Source of the DNA: Ursus arctos
Taxonomy: Eukaryota; Chordata; Mammalia; Carnivora; Ursidae
DNA length: 64,000 nucleotides
Direction: 5' to 3'
Assembly: GCF_023065955.2 (NCBI RefSeq)
Contig: NW_026622930.1
Location: 24,095,449-24,159,448, forward strand
Position numbers and translations under genes: made by a program. The number at the start of each line of letters is the position of its first letter. Position 1 is the stretch's first letter. The notes under the pieces were generated by a model, which was given only the letters and a program-made list of their open reading frames with translations, was not told the origin of the DNA and did no database searches. This document shows, one piece after another, positions 1 through 32,849 of this stretch.

Positions 1-127
1 TCTTGTTTGCTGTTAGTTTTTCAATTTTTTGTGATTTTGACTTACACTTAAAAAGTTACATATAATGCGCGTATAAGATAGAATAAAACCCCATATGCCC
101 AGCACCCCACACTGGCTCTCTTTGCAG

Positions 128-21343
<21,216 letters not shown>

Positions 21344-23815
21344 GACTACTGCTACTCCAGCCTGAGTCCAAGAACTTCTGGGGACAGCCAGCTGTGCAGC
21401 CAGTCCCTGGACCCTCCCAGCTGTGGGCAAAGCCTCCCGAGGAGCCCGAGGAGTTCTGCTGCCTGCCAGGATCAAGCTCTGGGAGCATACCCCGAATTTA
21501 ACCCAGCACTAGGGAGAGCCGCAGCACTGTCTACAGAGATCCCACCACTGGGAATGCCCCAGCAACAGAGGACATCTCTCAGGCCCGTTTCCCCGAGTGT
21601 GCAACATAGGAAGGATGAGTGTGTGAGAGAGTGGGCATGAGTGTGTGGGAATGGGAGGGTTCATTTGTCCATATACCTGTGGAATATAGACCGTGTCTGT
21701 GGACAAGTGGGTGTCATAAACTGTAAGAAATAGTCCAGGGCTATAGTAGTATTTTCTGGTATTTCTTTCACACTGGATTTGGTTTGAAAGCAAGAGCCAT
21801 CAAAAATTCTCTGACCTCCAAGAAGGCTGAGCTCAATGGCCCTACTTTGGAATATCATCAAGGGCAGAGCAGAGGGGGCCATTAAAGCTCTGCAGCCCTT
21901 CTCTCCACAAACAAACAGAGCTGAGGGCCCCTGAGCTGGAGGGCTGGCCTCCCAGGTGCTTCCCCAGGGGGCAGCTGCTGGGAAGTCTCTGTGGCAGCAG
22001 GTGGCTGCACTTCCTGCCTGCAATGTGCACAGAGGACTGGGCTCTGGGGTGAGGCAGCCGAGAACTCATCAGCCCTTGGTTCCTTGCTCTCCGAGAATAT
22101 CACATGATGACTGGTGGGAGGAATGGCGTCCTAGCCTTGGCTGCTCTGTGTTCCCAGGCCCTGCGTGCCAGAGGTGGTTTCTTGCTGTGCGTCCTTTTCC
22201 CTCTGCATCCAGCCTGGCTACGAGGTGGGGCAGATGCATTCTCCGCATGGTTGGGGGAACCTTTGGGGCCCCTTGGCAGCCGAGGCTGGTGGGCAGCAGG
22301 GCAGGGAATCTCTGGTGCTGGGCTGGGCTCCCAGTGGGCTGCTGCAGCCCAGCTGGGTTGATGTTCCTGTCACTCATGAGGTGTTCCCCACTTTTACTTC
22401 TCTAGTCTTCCCTGCTGCCCTGGATGCATTTCATTTCATTTCCCTTTCTCTGTGTCACTGTTTCACCGACCTCTTTCTCCCAAAGACCAGAGCACCTAGA
22501 AATGCAGCAAAGCATCTACTCTCTACCACTTTAAAGCCCAAGCAAGAAGCTCAGAGCCGCTCCTTTCACTTCCTCCCCAAATGGAAGAGATTCAGAAAAC
22601 CCTTGGGTCAGAACCGACCCAGCCTCAGGCCCGCTCTTCAGGCCGCCTGCGTCCTGCCGTGCATGACAGAGTGTTTTGTCTCTGGGGACTGTGATGCTTC
22701 CAGGTTTAATGATGAGGCTCTGCCACACTTCATCTTCCCTCCTCTATAGCCCCCACCAGTTCTGACAGGGTCAGAGCTCTTCAGAGCATCTTCGGGAGGC
22801 GGTTGCCACGGAGACTGGAAATTGGGCCCAGGGACAAGCTGTGCAACGTACTGGGCGGTGGGGAGGGAAGCTTCTGGCCATCCTTAGCCGTTCAGACCAG
22901 CCATCATTAATGTTAATAGAGGAAATGCAGCAATGTCAAAAGCAAGGCAGTTTTGTTAATTAGATCTGGGGTGTGATGACCTCCCTCTCCCAGGGCTGCA
23001 ACCCTCTTGACTTCCCCTGGCAGGAAGTGCTGCCTGTGTGCTGAGTATGGGCTGTGGGCTTAATTGCGCTTCTGGAAGGGGAGGAGAGCAGGGATGGAGA
23101 ACCTCTGCTCACCCTTTCTACCGCACCACTGTCCCTCCTCCCCAAAGATGGAGTTGGTTTCTTCTGAGCTGGGTGTGGGTAGCCATCTGGGTGGGTTCTC
23201 CTGGAGGGAGAATGCAGGAGTGTGTGCTTGCTTCTCAGCCAAGAACAGTGGCCCCGTGACAACTGGGACGTGGCTGAGGTCCCCTCGTACCTTCTTATTT
23301 GCTACTAGGAACTTTTTGGAAGGGAGGAACTCTCAAGGAGCCAGAGGGGCAGCCACTCTGAGTGAGGGTGAGGAAGGAGAAAGCTCAGCCAGCTTCCTGC
23401 CCATGGCTCCCTCCTAATTTGGCTACACCGGGGACAGAGGGTTCCTCTGTCTCTTCTGCGTTCCAAGGATGAGAGAAGAATTGTTGGCTCACTCCCTCCT
23501 CTTCCTCTTAGCCCAGACTGGCAGACACTTCCTGAGGACAAGGCTGTATGGGTTGATGCAGCTCCCGGTGCTCAGGTTTGGTCGGTGGAAGACGCTGGGG
23601 AGAGGGGAGATCAAGGTGGTGCTCTGAGTGTGGGCTCCAGTGCCCAGGAATTGGCGGAAATGTGACACGCCCCACACACCTGCTGGTGGAGGAAGAAGGT
23701 GTTTGTTAGCCCAACCTCCAGCCAGCTTTTTGAGCCACGATTTTATATATAAAAAATAGTTTCCACGGATAATCAGAGGCCATTTACTTTTGTAATAAAT
23801 AGCTCTTGTTTTGAA
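21344..23815 (+). other. POMT2: POMT2 3' untranslated region (inferred)
   Basis: About 2.5 kb follows the stop codon without another gene signal, up to the first good poly(A) signal. It holds no coding exon. Several open frames here are chance frames in GC-rich sequence. The end is inferred from the AATAAA at 23794; RNA reads would be needed to fix it. Confidence 0.65.
23794..23799 (+). terminator. POMT2: POMT2 poly(A) signal candidate
   Basis: AATAAA about 2.45 kb after the stop codon, followed 20-40 bases later by a GT/T-rich stretch (tggtgtttttcttttc) that fits a downstream element. I saw no other canonical signal between the stop and this one. Confidence 0.65.
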
Positions 23816-25089
23816 TGCCATGGTGTTTTTCTTTTCCTTAATTGAATCTGACTTTCCTTCGGGTTCCCAGAAAGAAGACAGGAATGTTTTGAGTGCAAGA
23901 ACCATTCCACTGTGTCTCAGTGTCTGAGGCCATTCTAATTTGAGCAGAGCCCCTGGCTGGCCAGGTGAGCCTCGTTACCCCGGGGGGCATTTGGGCCCTC
24001 ACATGTACAAGGTTACTTGAGTAATGTTGGTTGTACTTTTGTTTTAACTTATTCCAAAATAAGTAGGAAGCTGGACCTTACTTTTTCTCTTGTAACCCGC
24101 CACACAGTAGGGCAAGGAGCGTGAGAGAGTGACAGTCATCCACTCCTGAGGCAGCTGTGTGGCCCAGCACGGTAGCAGCTTCCATCGTGCTCACCAGAGG
24201 CCCCATCCTGGCAGGGGTCTTCTGTTACCAGGGGTGATGTGAAGGGTCCAAAGGACGTGTGTTGGCAGTAGGCAGGGAGGAGAGGAGTAGCACTGCTCTG
24301 TGAAGTGGGGGTGGCCTGACTCCCCCTCCCTCTTGGGACCAGAGTGGCTGAAGGGGGTGGGGAGGGGCTCATGCAGATCTTCAGGGGATGGAAAATGCCC
24401 AGTCGAGGCAGGTTAGAAAAGGACCAAACACTTCTTGACTGGCACAGCTTAGTTTACCAAGCTCCAACGCCTCTGTGACCCCCTATCCTCCTGAAGGCAC
24501 AGTGAAGTCAGTGCTGGTTTGTCTCCATTCTACCCATGAGAGATTAAGTTATTTGCCTCAACTCCTGTGATTAGTCAATAGCAGGTCCAGGACTGCCACC
24601 AAGTTGGGCTTTTCTGCTGCTCCAGCGTGGTCCTGGGGCTGGAAGCACCTTCCCAGAACAACCTGGCAACCCTGGATCCCTTGGGGAGAAGGCCTGGGCT
24701 CAGCTCAGAGGTGTCCAGGTCTAGCACGTTCCTTCATACATGCTGCTTAATGCAGCCGCAGCTCACCCGGCAGCCGGTGTGTGCTGGTGCACCCAGCCCC
24801 GTGGTTTCCGGGGAGGAAAAAAAGCCGTGATAGGCAGTACTTGCCAATTTCCGTGGTGTAAATACTCCCACCGTGACCCATTTCAGGCTACCATCCTGAT
24901 GTCACTACACGAGAGTTGGGAAAGATAGACATGCACAGCTAGCTCTCTGAAGCCATCGAAGAGCCAGCTCCAGGACACCTCTGACCCAGACCCGGTGACC
25001 TTGGCTTGGTCTGAACTATGGGCACAGCTCTTGGTCACAGCCCATCAACGTGAAGGAGGCAGTGGAGCACAGAGGCCTAGAGGATGGGC

Positions 25090-25260
25090 TGGAGACAGAC
25101 TTGAGGGCAAAGCCTGGCCCCACTGCTTACAACTATGTGCTCTTGGACTCGTTACCAACCCCCTGGGCTTCTATTTCCTCAACAGTGGAACCAGATGACA
25201 ACAAATGGTACCTGCTTGATAGAGGTCTTGTGAGGATGAAGAGTGAATGACATAAAGATC
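25090..25260 (+). repeat. MIR SINE fragment
   Basis: Contains cactgcttacaactatgtgctcttggactcgttacc, ttctatttcctcaacagtgg and ttgtgaggatgaagagtgaatgac, a diverged MIR order. Confidence 0.55.
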
Positions 25261-26336
25261 CTTGCAAAGCATCGGGACAGGAGTGCTCGGTGGGTGCTAG
25301 CTCCGTTACTGTCGGCAGCTCCACCTCGGTGACAGCACCCGTCTAGAGCAGCACTCAACTCTCCTCCGTTAGAATCTGCCGCCCAAGTCCTGGGCAGATG
25401 CCAGGCAACGAAGGGAGAGCCTGTGACTTCTTCAGCCCTCAGAGACGGACTCAGACCCTCCATGTCCTGGTTGGAATACCCACCCTCCCCCCGGGCCCTG
25501 CATTGGCCCAGCCAGGTTCTCAGGCCTTTTTTCCAGGGAGGCAGAGATTACAGGGCACTTAGCCCCCTCCTCCCGCCTGGCTTGAGACGGGCAGAGTGAG
25601 TGCTGACTCCACCGCTTACCAGCTAAAGCCATGAACGGCAATTAACAGACCCAGACCCCGTCCAAAGGAGAAAGGAGGCAAGAGGGTCCCAAGTATAGAC
25701 TATTGCCAGGAAGTGCACACTGGGTGGAGTGGGAAGCCTTAGATAAGCCAGGTGGCCTGCACAGAGCACAGGGCATCTGGGCACTGAAAGGTGAAAGTCA
25801 CCAGAGACCTATGTGGCCTTCCCCGCATGACCTGTTGACCTGGCTGCAGGGCCATGGATACCAAATGAGAAATCTAGTCCCAGAATAACCTAGTGTTCCT
25901 CTCCCTTTTGCCCCCAGTCCCTTTGTGCTCTTACTTGGGGATCTCGGTTGGACTCTTTAGGACACAAGCCAGGCTGCCTTACCATTGCTCTCCTGCTCAG
26001 CCAGGAGACCCCAGAGATGTGTGGGGACACGGGGAAGAAAGGAATAAGGTGTACTCCAAACTCCTGGGCATGGAGCTTCAGCCTGTCCGTGACCACTGGC
26101 CCAAATATCATCTTGTATCCATGGAACCAAAGGAGGTGGGTGGAAAGGCCCCTAGAGACCCCACTACCCGACCCCCTTACTGAGGACACTGAAAGAAGTA
26201 GGGAGGATAACAGGAGCTAGCTAGGCTCAGGAACTGGAAATAATGAAGGATAAATGAAGGTTTGGCTCTCCAAAGCCTGGGCCACTAGCACTGGGCTGGG
26301 GCCGGAGGAACTTTAATGCTTGAAAGAGAAAGGCTT

Positions 26337-26507
26337 TGGGGTGCCTGGGTGGCCCAGTCGGTTAAGCCTCTGACTTGATGTTTGGCTCAGGTCATGATCT
26401 CAGCGTCCTGGGCTCTAGCCGGCTGTGGGGCTCCTTGCTTAGCGGGGAGTCTTCTTTTCTCCCTCTCCCTCCCCCTCTCGTACCCCCTTAAAAAGAGAGA
26501 GAGAAAC
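26337..26507 (+). mobile_element. CAN-SINE (SINEC), plus strand, 10-bp TSD
   Basis: Head gggtgcctgggtggcccag, a CT-rich 3' part and a short AAAAAGAGAGAGAGAAA tail. It is flanked by agaaaggctt at 26327-26336 and 26508-26517. It is diverged relative to the copies with cagcggttaagcg heads, so it is probably older. Confidence 0.9.
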
Positions 26508-27541
26508 AGAAAGGCTTAGGCCTGACAGGTGGTCAACTGCAGACTCTGAATGGCAAGCATGAGACTCCGCTACCCGAGCTTCTATTTAAAGTCCATTGAA
26601 AATCATGGAATAGTAGAATGCTGGAACTTCACTCGCTCAGTGTCCAGGTATTGCTGTGGTCACAGCTGCTGTGCCCCAGACCTGGTTCTGGCCAAGCAGA
26701 GCTGGGGCCAGAACTGCAGCTGACAGATTGTTAAGATGCTGTCTCAAGAACCCCCAGGCCTGGCTGGAAATGGCAGCGGTCCTGGGCCTGTCCCTAAGGC
26801 TGAGAGCCCTGGTGGCCCCATGTGCAGGGACAGGGTTGGGGGTGGGGGGATGCTTCGGTCAGACCCAGAGTAGGGCAGAGGGCCTCTCCAGCCTCAGCCT
26901 GGTCACACAGGCTGGTGCTCGCATCCCCTGGTCCCACGTCGGGGCAGAAGGAAGAACCTGGGCCAAGGGGGTGGCAAACTCTAATGCCTCCAGGTAGCGC
27001 GGGAGGGAAGTTTGTGGAGAGGCGGCACAGGCAGAGCCTACCTAAAGCGATCAAATTCAGTTGGAGCCCTAACCAGCAAGGGGTGAAATCATCACCAGTT
27101 TCCAGATGAAAAACTGAGGCCCAGAGAGGCTCGACGATTTCTGTGAAGCTCTGAAGGCCAGGCGTTTCCCGGGCCACCAGGTCGTCCCTGGCCACAGCCG
27201 GTTGCCCAGAGATGAGCGCCTTGACGGACGGCGGGGGGGCGGGGGCCGCGGTTGCTTTAAAGCGCCCGGGCCGGGCGGCGCGGGGCGGGGCGCTGTCGGA
27301 GCCGCGGGGCGCAGGGCGCAGCGGCCGGAGCGGGGTCCCCGGAAGCGCCAGCCCGGCGGGCACGGCGGGGCGCCTCCACCTGGGGCGGGGAGGGAGCGGC
27401 GAAGGCCCCCGCCCGGCTGAGGGGAGGGGGCCGTAGGGGGCGCAGAGTGGCCCGCGTCGCCGCGGAGATGGCGCGGCACGTGCGGTGACGGTGCCCGCGC
27501 CCCGAGGGTCCCAGCCTCGCGCCCCGCGTCGCCGGGCGAGC

Positions 27542-27630
27542 ATGGAGCGCCCGGAGCCCGAGCTGATCCGGCAGAGCTGGCGGGCGGTGAGCCGCAGCCC
27601 GCTGGAGCACGGCACCGTGCTGTTCGCCAG
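27542..27630 (+). CDS. NGB: NGB exon 1
   Basis: ATG at 27542 inside the CpG island, donor CCAG|gtgagg. It encodes [20 protein letters not shown] then LEHGTVLFA plus two bases of Arg30 (helices A-B). Confidence 0.98.
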
Positions 27631-30600
27631 GTGAGGGCTCCCCGAGCGCCCCGGGGGTACGGGTGGCGGGTGCCTCGCCAGGAGTGGGCTCCCGGCGGCT
27701 GGACCGGCGCCAGCGGAGCGAAGATTGGCCCGCTGCCCTGGCGCCGGGGCGCCTCCAGATGTGCGCCAGAGGAGCGGGAACGGCGACGGGTGGCGCAGCC
27801 CCTTGGGCGCTTCCCCCCCCCCCCCCGCCACGGGGGGCGCGTTTGCGGCGACTCCCCGGGGGGGGGGCAGGCGGGGGTCGTCCGGGGCGGATCTCCTTAC
27901 ACTCTGGCCAGGAGGCGCTGGTCTCCGCGCTGCGCCCCCTCCGTGGTTCTGCTCCTGAGTTCAGCCCTTGGGTGGTACCTGAAGGGGTGCCCCGAGGGCT
28001 CCTGCGGGGAGGCTGTGCCAAGGCCTCTGGACCGAGGGCGCGGTCCAGGCCCTAGGAGTGACACGGCCAGCAGCCAACAGAAGGATAAATCTTTCCGAGG
28101 AAGGGACCAGGCTAGGACCAGAGAACCACCAGGGAAGGAATGACAGACCCCCATGTTTCACCACTGGGGAGAGGGGTGAGGGGTGCGCAGACCCCAAGGG
28201 GAAAGGAGGCCAGTCTCCAACCTTACCTTGAGAGTCTCTAGGTAACTCCTCTGCCATCCCCAGAGGCAGTGCTCTGTCACCATGGTTTCTCAGGAGGTTT
28301 GGCTCCCAAAGCTGGCCCAGAACTTCTGAGGAGGCTTTCGCAAAACCTCTTCCCCAAAGGGGGAATACATTTGTGGGGTGACACAAAAGCCGAACGAGCC
28401 CTCTCAGATGGGACTGAGAGCTTCTGCTTGTGCCACTGTTTTCTCTGTGGGCTTAGGGACCCTCTGTGGTTCTGCTACTTCGGAGCTGTGTGACTATAGG
28501 CAGGTTACTTAAATTCTCTGAGCTTCTGTTGCCTCCTCTATAAGATTGGGTAACAGCAATACCTACTGCTTAGGATTGTGAGGGATACGTAAATTAACCA
28601 CATGTAAAGTGCTCAGTGTCCAGTAAGTGTAAGGAGTTCTTAAGAGCACCGTTATCATCACTGGCCCAAGCCCCCGTAGACATGATGAGACTAGGAGGTT
28701 CGGACCCAAGAGTGGAAGAAAGAGAGAGAAAGAGAAAAAAGAGAGAAGGGCTTTCCTATTTGAGGTCCCCTCCCTGTCCCAGGCCTCTGAACTGTTTATG
28801 GAGGGGCTGCTCTATGCCGGGTCCTATGAGAGGCCTAGGGACTCATTGCTCTTTTCAGGGTGCCCCTCGGAGCCAGTGGAAGAGGCGGGAAAGGGGCACC
28901 AGCACAGCTGGCAAAGGGGTCAGTGCCGGGTTGGAGGGTGGTTCTGGCTTCCAGCTGAATCCCTGCTCCCCACCCTCACCCCACCCCACCCCACTGCCGC
29001 TGGGCCGGGCCACCGGGAGCCAGGGCTCCTGGGGCTGGCTGGGCCTACAGGGACCGCAGGGCTGATGTCTGGGCCTCCCCCCACAGGCTGTTTGACCTGG
29101 AGCCCGACCTTCTGCCGCTCTTCCAGTACAACTGCCGCCAGTTCTCCAGCCCGGAGGACTGCCTGTCTTCCCCCGAGTTCCTGGACCACATCAGGAAGGT
29201 GAGGCGGAGGCTGAATGGCCTCAAGATCCAGCAGAACGCCCTCCCGGGAGAGAATGAGAGACTCGGACTAGGGAAAGTTCCTTCTGCCCTGGCCTGGTCT
29301 CATTCCCCTTCTTCTGCCCCCCACCCCCACCCCATGCCAGAGGCGTCTGCTCCTTGCCGTCTGTGCTGAGCTGGGCAGAGCCTGGGGCCCCCTGTGCTCA
29401 GCCAGCTGGTCCCTGCTCCACCCTCGCCCTCAGTGTTGTCCCCGACTCCTGAGGGTGGTGTTGGCACTGATCCACGAGGGGTCATCTGCCTATGACAACA
29501 TGACAACCAAGCTGGGGTTCCCGTAGAGGCTCGTGACTCTCACAGTGCCTCAGTTTCTCCTTGTCCGGGGCAGACAGCACGGTCCCGCTGCTGTTTAGGG
29601 CTTTGAGACCCTCAGAGGAGAGGAGCTGCCGTCATAGAATAACATTAGCAGTTTGGCCACATGTTGAGTGCCTACTGTATGTAGACACAGATGGCCTTGC
29701 GTTTCTTTTCTTTTCTTTTTTCTTTCTTTTTTTAAGATTTTGTTTTATTTTTTAAAGTAATCTCTACACCCAGCGTGGGTCTCGAACTTACAACCCTGAC
29801 CGAGATCAAGAGTCGCACGCCCCACCGATCCAGCCAGCCAGATGCCCTGGGGCCTTGCATTTCTGATCCTGGAGAACTGAGGGTCCTGACTGACCTCTCT
29901 TACTCCTGGTTGGGACCCCCAGGTTCCGGACTGTGGTTGTGAGCAGGTGGGATTGCTCTTGTCTCTCCAGTTCACTGCTCCCTTGGCCTTGGCAGGTGAT
30001 GCTGGTGATTGACACTGCAGTGACCAATGTAGAGGACCTGTCCTCGCTGGAGGAGTACCTTGCTGGCCTGGGCAAGAGGCACCGTGCAGTGGGTGTGAAG
30101 CTCAGCTCCTTCTCGGTGGGTAAAGGGGCGCTTCCTGCCCCAAGGCCACCACTCTCCCAGTGCTCCCTGTCTGTCTGTTCTTTCTCTCCATTCCCATACC
30201 TTCAGATGACTAGGGCTGGGGGGCTGCAGCTGTTACTTCCGTGCTGTGTGACCCCTGGCACTGCCTTGACCTCTCTGAGCCTCCGATTTTTCTTCCCTGG
30301 TGTGGCTTCTCTTAGAACCATGGAAAGTTAAAGAGCCTCTGGGGTTAGCCAGTCTGCTCAGTTTCCTATCGCTGGGTATAAAACCATCCCAAGCAAACGA
30401 CTTCGATCTCTCTGGGTGCAGTGGGGCAGTGCTTTTGTTCCACGCGGTGGGGCTGGAGGCACTCATGGACCACACTCGGCTGGGAGCTCAGCCGGGGCTG
30501 CTGCATCCAAGATGGCCCGTCATCCTTCAGGGTCTCTCTCCCTGTGGCATCTCATTATGTGGTGGACTCGCTGAGCTTCCTTGCCGAGTGCCAGCTGAGT

Positions 30601-31616
30601 CCCCAGAGGGCAGAACCCCAGTGTGCCAGCCCTCTTCCGACCCCTGCTTGCATCCCCCGTGGTGACGGCTCAGGGTGAGGGACCCCACTCAGGGGGCGTG
30701 AAGCCTCGAGGTGTGGCTCACCGGGGGCCGCTGACGTGACAAGTCTGCCGCAGAGTCCACTCCCCCTGCCAGATGGTAAGCGCCCCAAGGAAGGGACCGA
30801 GTTAGTCTTGGCCTCTCTATCTCGGGCACTCGTACCGGGCCTGTCTTTAGTGGATGTCCGGTAACTCTTCGTGGAAGAAGTAAACCGTATTTTGTTCTGA
30901 CAGTAACAAATGAGAGCCATTATTATTCTTGAAGGCCTACTGTATACAGATGCTGTGCTTTCTGTAGATGACCTCCTTTGCGAGTCCCAGCAATCCAGTG
31001 AATTGGAACTTTCACTTTCCCTGTTTTACTGATGAAGCAGCGGAGGCTCCGAGAGGTCACAAAACTTGCTCAAGGCCACACAGCTCATCAATGGCAGAAT
31101 CAACAAGTGAACGCGGGTCTGTCTAGTTTCAGAGTCTGGGCTCTTCACACCGTGAGCGCAGCCTTGCAGAGGACGAAACGTAGGCCTGGGGGCAATGACT
31201 TTACTTGCTCTGAGCCAGAGTCCCAGGCAAGGCCTTGGCCCTAGTCATGGGGTGATTGCAAGGCTGGGAATGGAGTGAAATGCATAGTTCACTATAAAGC
31301 CTCACATTTAAGGGGAAAGAGGGGGTCCCACGTGGTACCCAGGATTGGGGCACAAGCCAGATCAGGAAGCATGGACACTGTGCAGGAGAGAAGAAAGGTC
31401 CGGGCCTCAGTTTTCTTACCTGTGGAATGGAGCGATGCCTGCCTGCCTTCAGGAATGACGAGGTGCTACTTGCCTCTGCAGACGGTGGGGGAGTCCCTGC
31501 TCTACATGTTGGAGAAGTGCCTGGGCCCCGCGTTCACACCAGCCGTGCGGGCCGCCTGGAGCCAGCTCTACGGGGCCGTGGTACAGGCCATGAGTCGAGG
31601 CTGGGATGGCGAGTAA
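27542..31616 (+). CDS. NGB: NGB, neuroglobin (complete, 4 exons)
   Basis: Neuroglobin is a cytosolic neuronal and retinal globin with bis-histidyl heme iron, proposed to act in O2/NO chemistry, redox sensing and neuroprotection. Exons 27542-27630, 29087-29198, 29996-30115 and 31482-31616 total 456 nt, which is 151 codons plus TAA, the same length as human NGB. Visible key residues are distal His64 (FLDHIRK), proximal His96 (GKRHRAV), and Cys46, Cys55 and Cys120, the first two forming the redox-active CD-loop disulfide pair in human. Intron positions are after two bases of codon 30, after codon 67 and after codon 107, which are the B12.2, E11.0 and G7.0 positions; the central one is the neuroglobin hallmark. 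The start is the only ATG in the island giving the [15 protein letters not shown]-terminus. POMT2 lies upstream in the same direction and TMEM63C converges from the other side. Confidence 0.99.
27813..27887 (+). repeat. C14 and G6/G10/G5/G4 run cluster in NGB intron 1
   Basis: A run of 14 C (27813-27826) is followed within 60 bp by G runs at 27832-27837, 27858-27867, 27873-27877 and 27884-27887. It lies about 180-260 bp after the NGB exon 1 donor. Confidence 0.85.
28455..28640 (+). repeat. MIR SINE in NGB intron 1
   Basis: Contains gctgtgtgactataggcaggttacttaaattctctgagcttctg, then attgtgagggatacgtaaatt and gtaaagtgctcagtgtccagtaagtg. This is nearly full MIR core and 3' order. Confidence 0.85.
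29087..29198 (+). CDS. NGB: NGB exon 2
   Basis: Acceptor cccacag, donor gtgagg. It encodes [20 protein letters not shown] then [17 protein letters not shown], including Cys46, Cys55 and distal His64. Confidence 0.99.
29707..29850 (-). mobile_element. CAN-SINE (SINEC), minus strand, truncated, in NGB intron 2
   Basis: Inverted SINE with T-rich left side and diverged head at 29820-29850. It is flanked by ggccttgcgtttct (29693-29706) and ggccttgcatttct (29851-29864), one mismatch. It ends 145 bp before NGB exon 3. The missing CT-rich part and the divergence suggest an old copy. Confidence 0.85.
29996..30115 (+). CDS. NGB: NGB exon 3
   Basis: Acceptor tggcag, donor gtgggt, 120 nt with phase 0 on both sides. 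It encodes [20 protein letters not shown] and [20 protein letters not shown], including the proximal heme ligand His96. Confidence 0.99.
30116..31481 (+). other. NGB: NGB intron 3
   Basis: About 1.37 kb between exons 3 and 4. It holds a well preserved inverted MIR at 30925-31150 and possibly a weaker MIR piece near 30230-30290. Nothing else is recognised. Confidence 0.6.
30925..31150 (-). repeat. MIR SINE, antisense, in NGB intron 3
   Basis: Shows gaaggcctactgtatacagatgctgtgctttctgtagatg, ccctgttttactgatgaagcagcggaggctccgagaggtcac and caaggccacacagctcatcaatggcag. Confidence 0.85.
31482..31616 (+). CDS. NGB: NGB exon 4 with stop
   Basis: Acceptor ctctgcag. It encodes [20 protein letters not shown] then [20 protein letters not shown] and WDGE, ending at TAA 31614-31616 (helices G-H, Cys120). 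Confidence 0.99.
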   Translation, partial: TVGESLLYMLEKCLGPAFTPAVRAAWSQLYGAVVQAMSRGWDGE

Positions 31617-32655
31617 GAGGCGGCCGCTGCTCGGCAGCCTCCACTTGGAGGCCCCCGTCCGTCTGTGTCTGCCTGTTGCTCTGTGTCTGTGGTCGCCCAG
31701 GCTCCCTTAGGCCTCCCTGCATCTTGGTCCTTGTCCCCTTGGCTGTTCCGGAGAGGTGATAGAGCTGGACTGGGTCTCTGTCCCCTTACCTCCAACCGTA
31801 GACAGGGATGGGTGGCTTTTCCTTCAGGAAGGGGCTTCTGGATTTCCCTGCACCCCCAGTAGCTTCTTCCCTTCCTGCCTTCTCTTCCCTCTGGCACACC
31901 CCCCTCCTCTAGGAGAGAGCAGTGTTTTGGTCACAGAGGTGGCATGGGGCTGGGAAGGTGGAGAGCTCTGAGAGCATGGGTGCTTGTCAGCCACCCACGT
32001 TGGGTGGGCCTGGGCCAATAGGGGAGTGGGCGGCTGAGCTTCAGGGACCTTCCCATTTTGCCTGCCTTCCATGCTTTTCTCTCCCAGGGGCATTGCCTTT
32101 CACCAGTAAAGAGGAGGGACTTTTTTAGCCTTCATGGTGGAATCCCAGGTAGTGGGAGCAGGTAGTCAAGGGAACCGCTGAGGACGAGAGAGTTGACCTC
32201 ATCTGGGTCTCAGATGCCCCTGCCAGAGTAGATTTTTCTCTTGCTGTATCCCATTCCCCCATTCAAGCTGCTGCTGGGGGCTTCTTTAGTACCCCTCTGC
32301 AGGAACCAGCCAGCCAGCCAGGAGGGGTGGGGCTGGGGAAGCGCAAGGAAGGAGGGGTGATTTCCTTGCAAAGGGGCCTGGGTTCTGGTGGCTGTTCCTT
32401 ACCACCCGCCTCCAGCAGGGCTGGGTCTTATCTCCCTCCAGCCTCCTTTCTGCCGCCGCTCACACCGACTGTGGGGCCACAGCTCCCCACGTTTAATACC
32501 TGGTGTGTGCCTGGATGTAGGCTGCTGGATAGAAGAGAGAGTGGCGGGAGAGGTCCTCCGCTTTTGCCCCAAGCTGTCTGCACTTTTACCTTCTGCTTCG
32601 TGCCGTGGTTGTATAAACTCATGAGGAATAAACCTGTTCTGTGTGCCTCTCTGAC
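31617..32655 (+). other. NGB: NGB 3' untranslated region (inferred)
   Basis: About 1.0 kb from the stop codon to a strong poly(A) signal, similar to the length I recall for mammalian NGB messages. It holds no other coding signal. Confidence 0.75.
32627..32632 (+). terminator. NGB: NGB poly(A) signal
   Basis: AATAAA followed at once by cctgttctgtgtgcctctctg, a GT/T-rich downstream element. Confidence 0.8.
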
Positions 32656-32849
32656 CTGCCAGGACTGGTGCTTTCTTGGGTGTTGGCTTGTGGCCAGATG
32701 AAGCTGCAGGGCAGGGGACCTAGGGCAGGGTGGGAGGATGGGGTCAGGAGGGCCAAGGCCGGGGTGGGTATAAAACAAAGGAGAGGCTCGGGGAAGGCCA
32801 GAAGCTGGTGGAGGAGATGGAGCTAGGGATCTGTAATGGAAACTGGTGG

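Larger units (their letters stand above)
23816..27194. other. POMT2-NGB intergenic spacer
   Basis: About 3.4 kb between the inferred POMT2 end and the NGB CpG island. It holds one CAN-SINE (26337-26507), a MIR-like piece near 25090-25260 and a short MIR piece near 27085-27160 beside the island. I found no supported exon, RNA gene or other promoter. Confidence 0.6.
27195..28070 (+). promoter_or_regulatory. NGB: CpG island over NGB promoter and exon 1
   Basis: Very GC-rich, CpG-dense sequence covers the region upstream of the NGB ATG, exon 1 and the start of intron 1. It holds two GC boxes (GGGGCGGGGC at 27282 and GGGGCGGGGA at 27382) of the Sp1 type and a TTTAAA at 27256. A CpG-rich promoter is typical of NGB. 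The transcription start cannot be set from sequence alone. Confidence 0.85.

Noticed and set aside
27287..27307. Possible REST/NRSF (RE1) site in the NGB promoter
   Set aside because: Only the half GGCGCTGTC is present; the second half of the motif does not match.
26794..28021. Long minus-strand open frames (up to 345 codons) opposite the NGB promoter and exon 1
   Set aside because: They lie in a CpG island where stops are rare, have low-complexity Pro/Arg/Ala composition, and overlap the true NGB first exon on the other strand.
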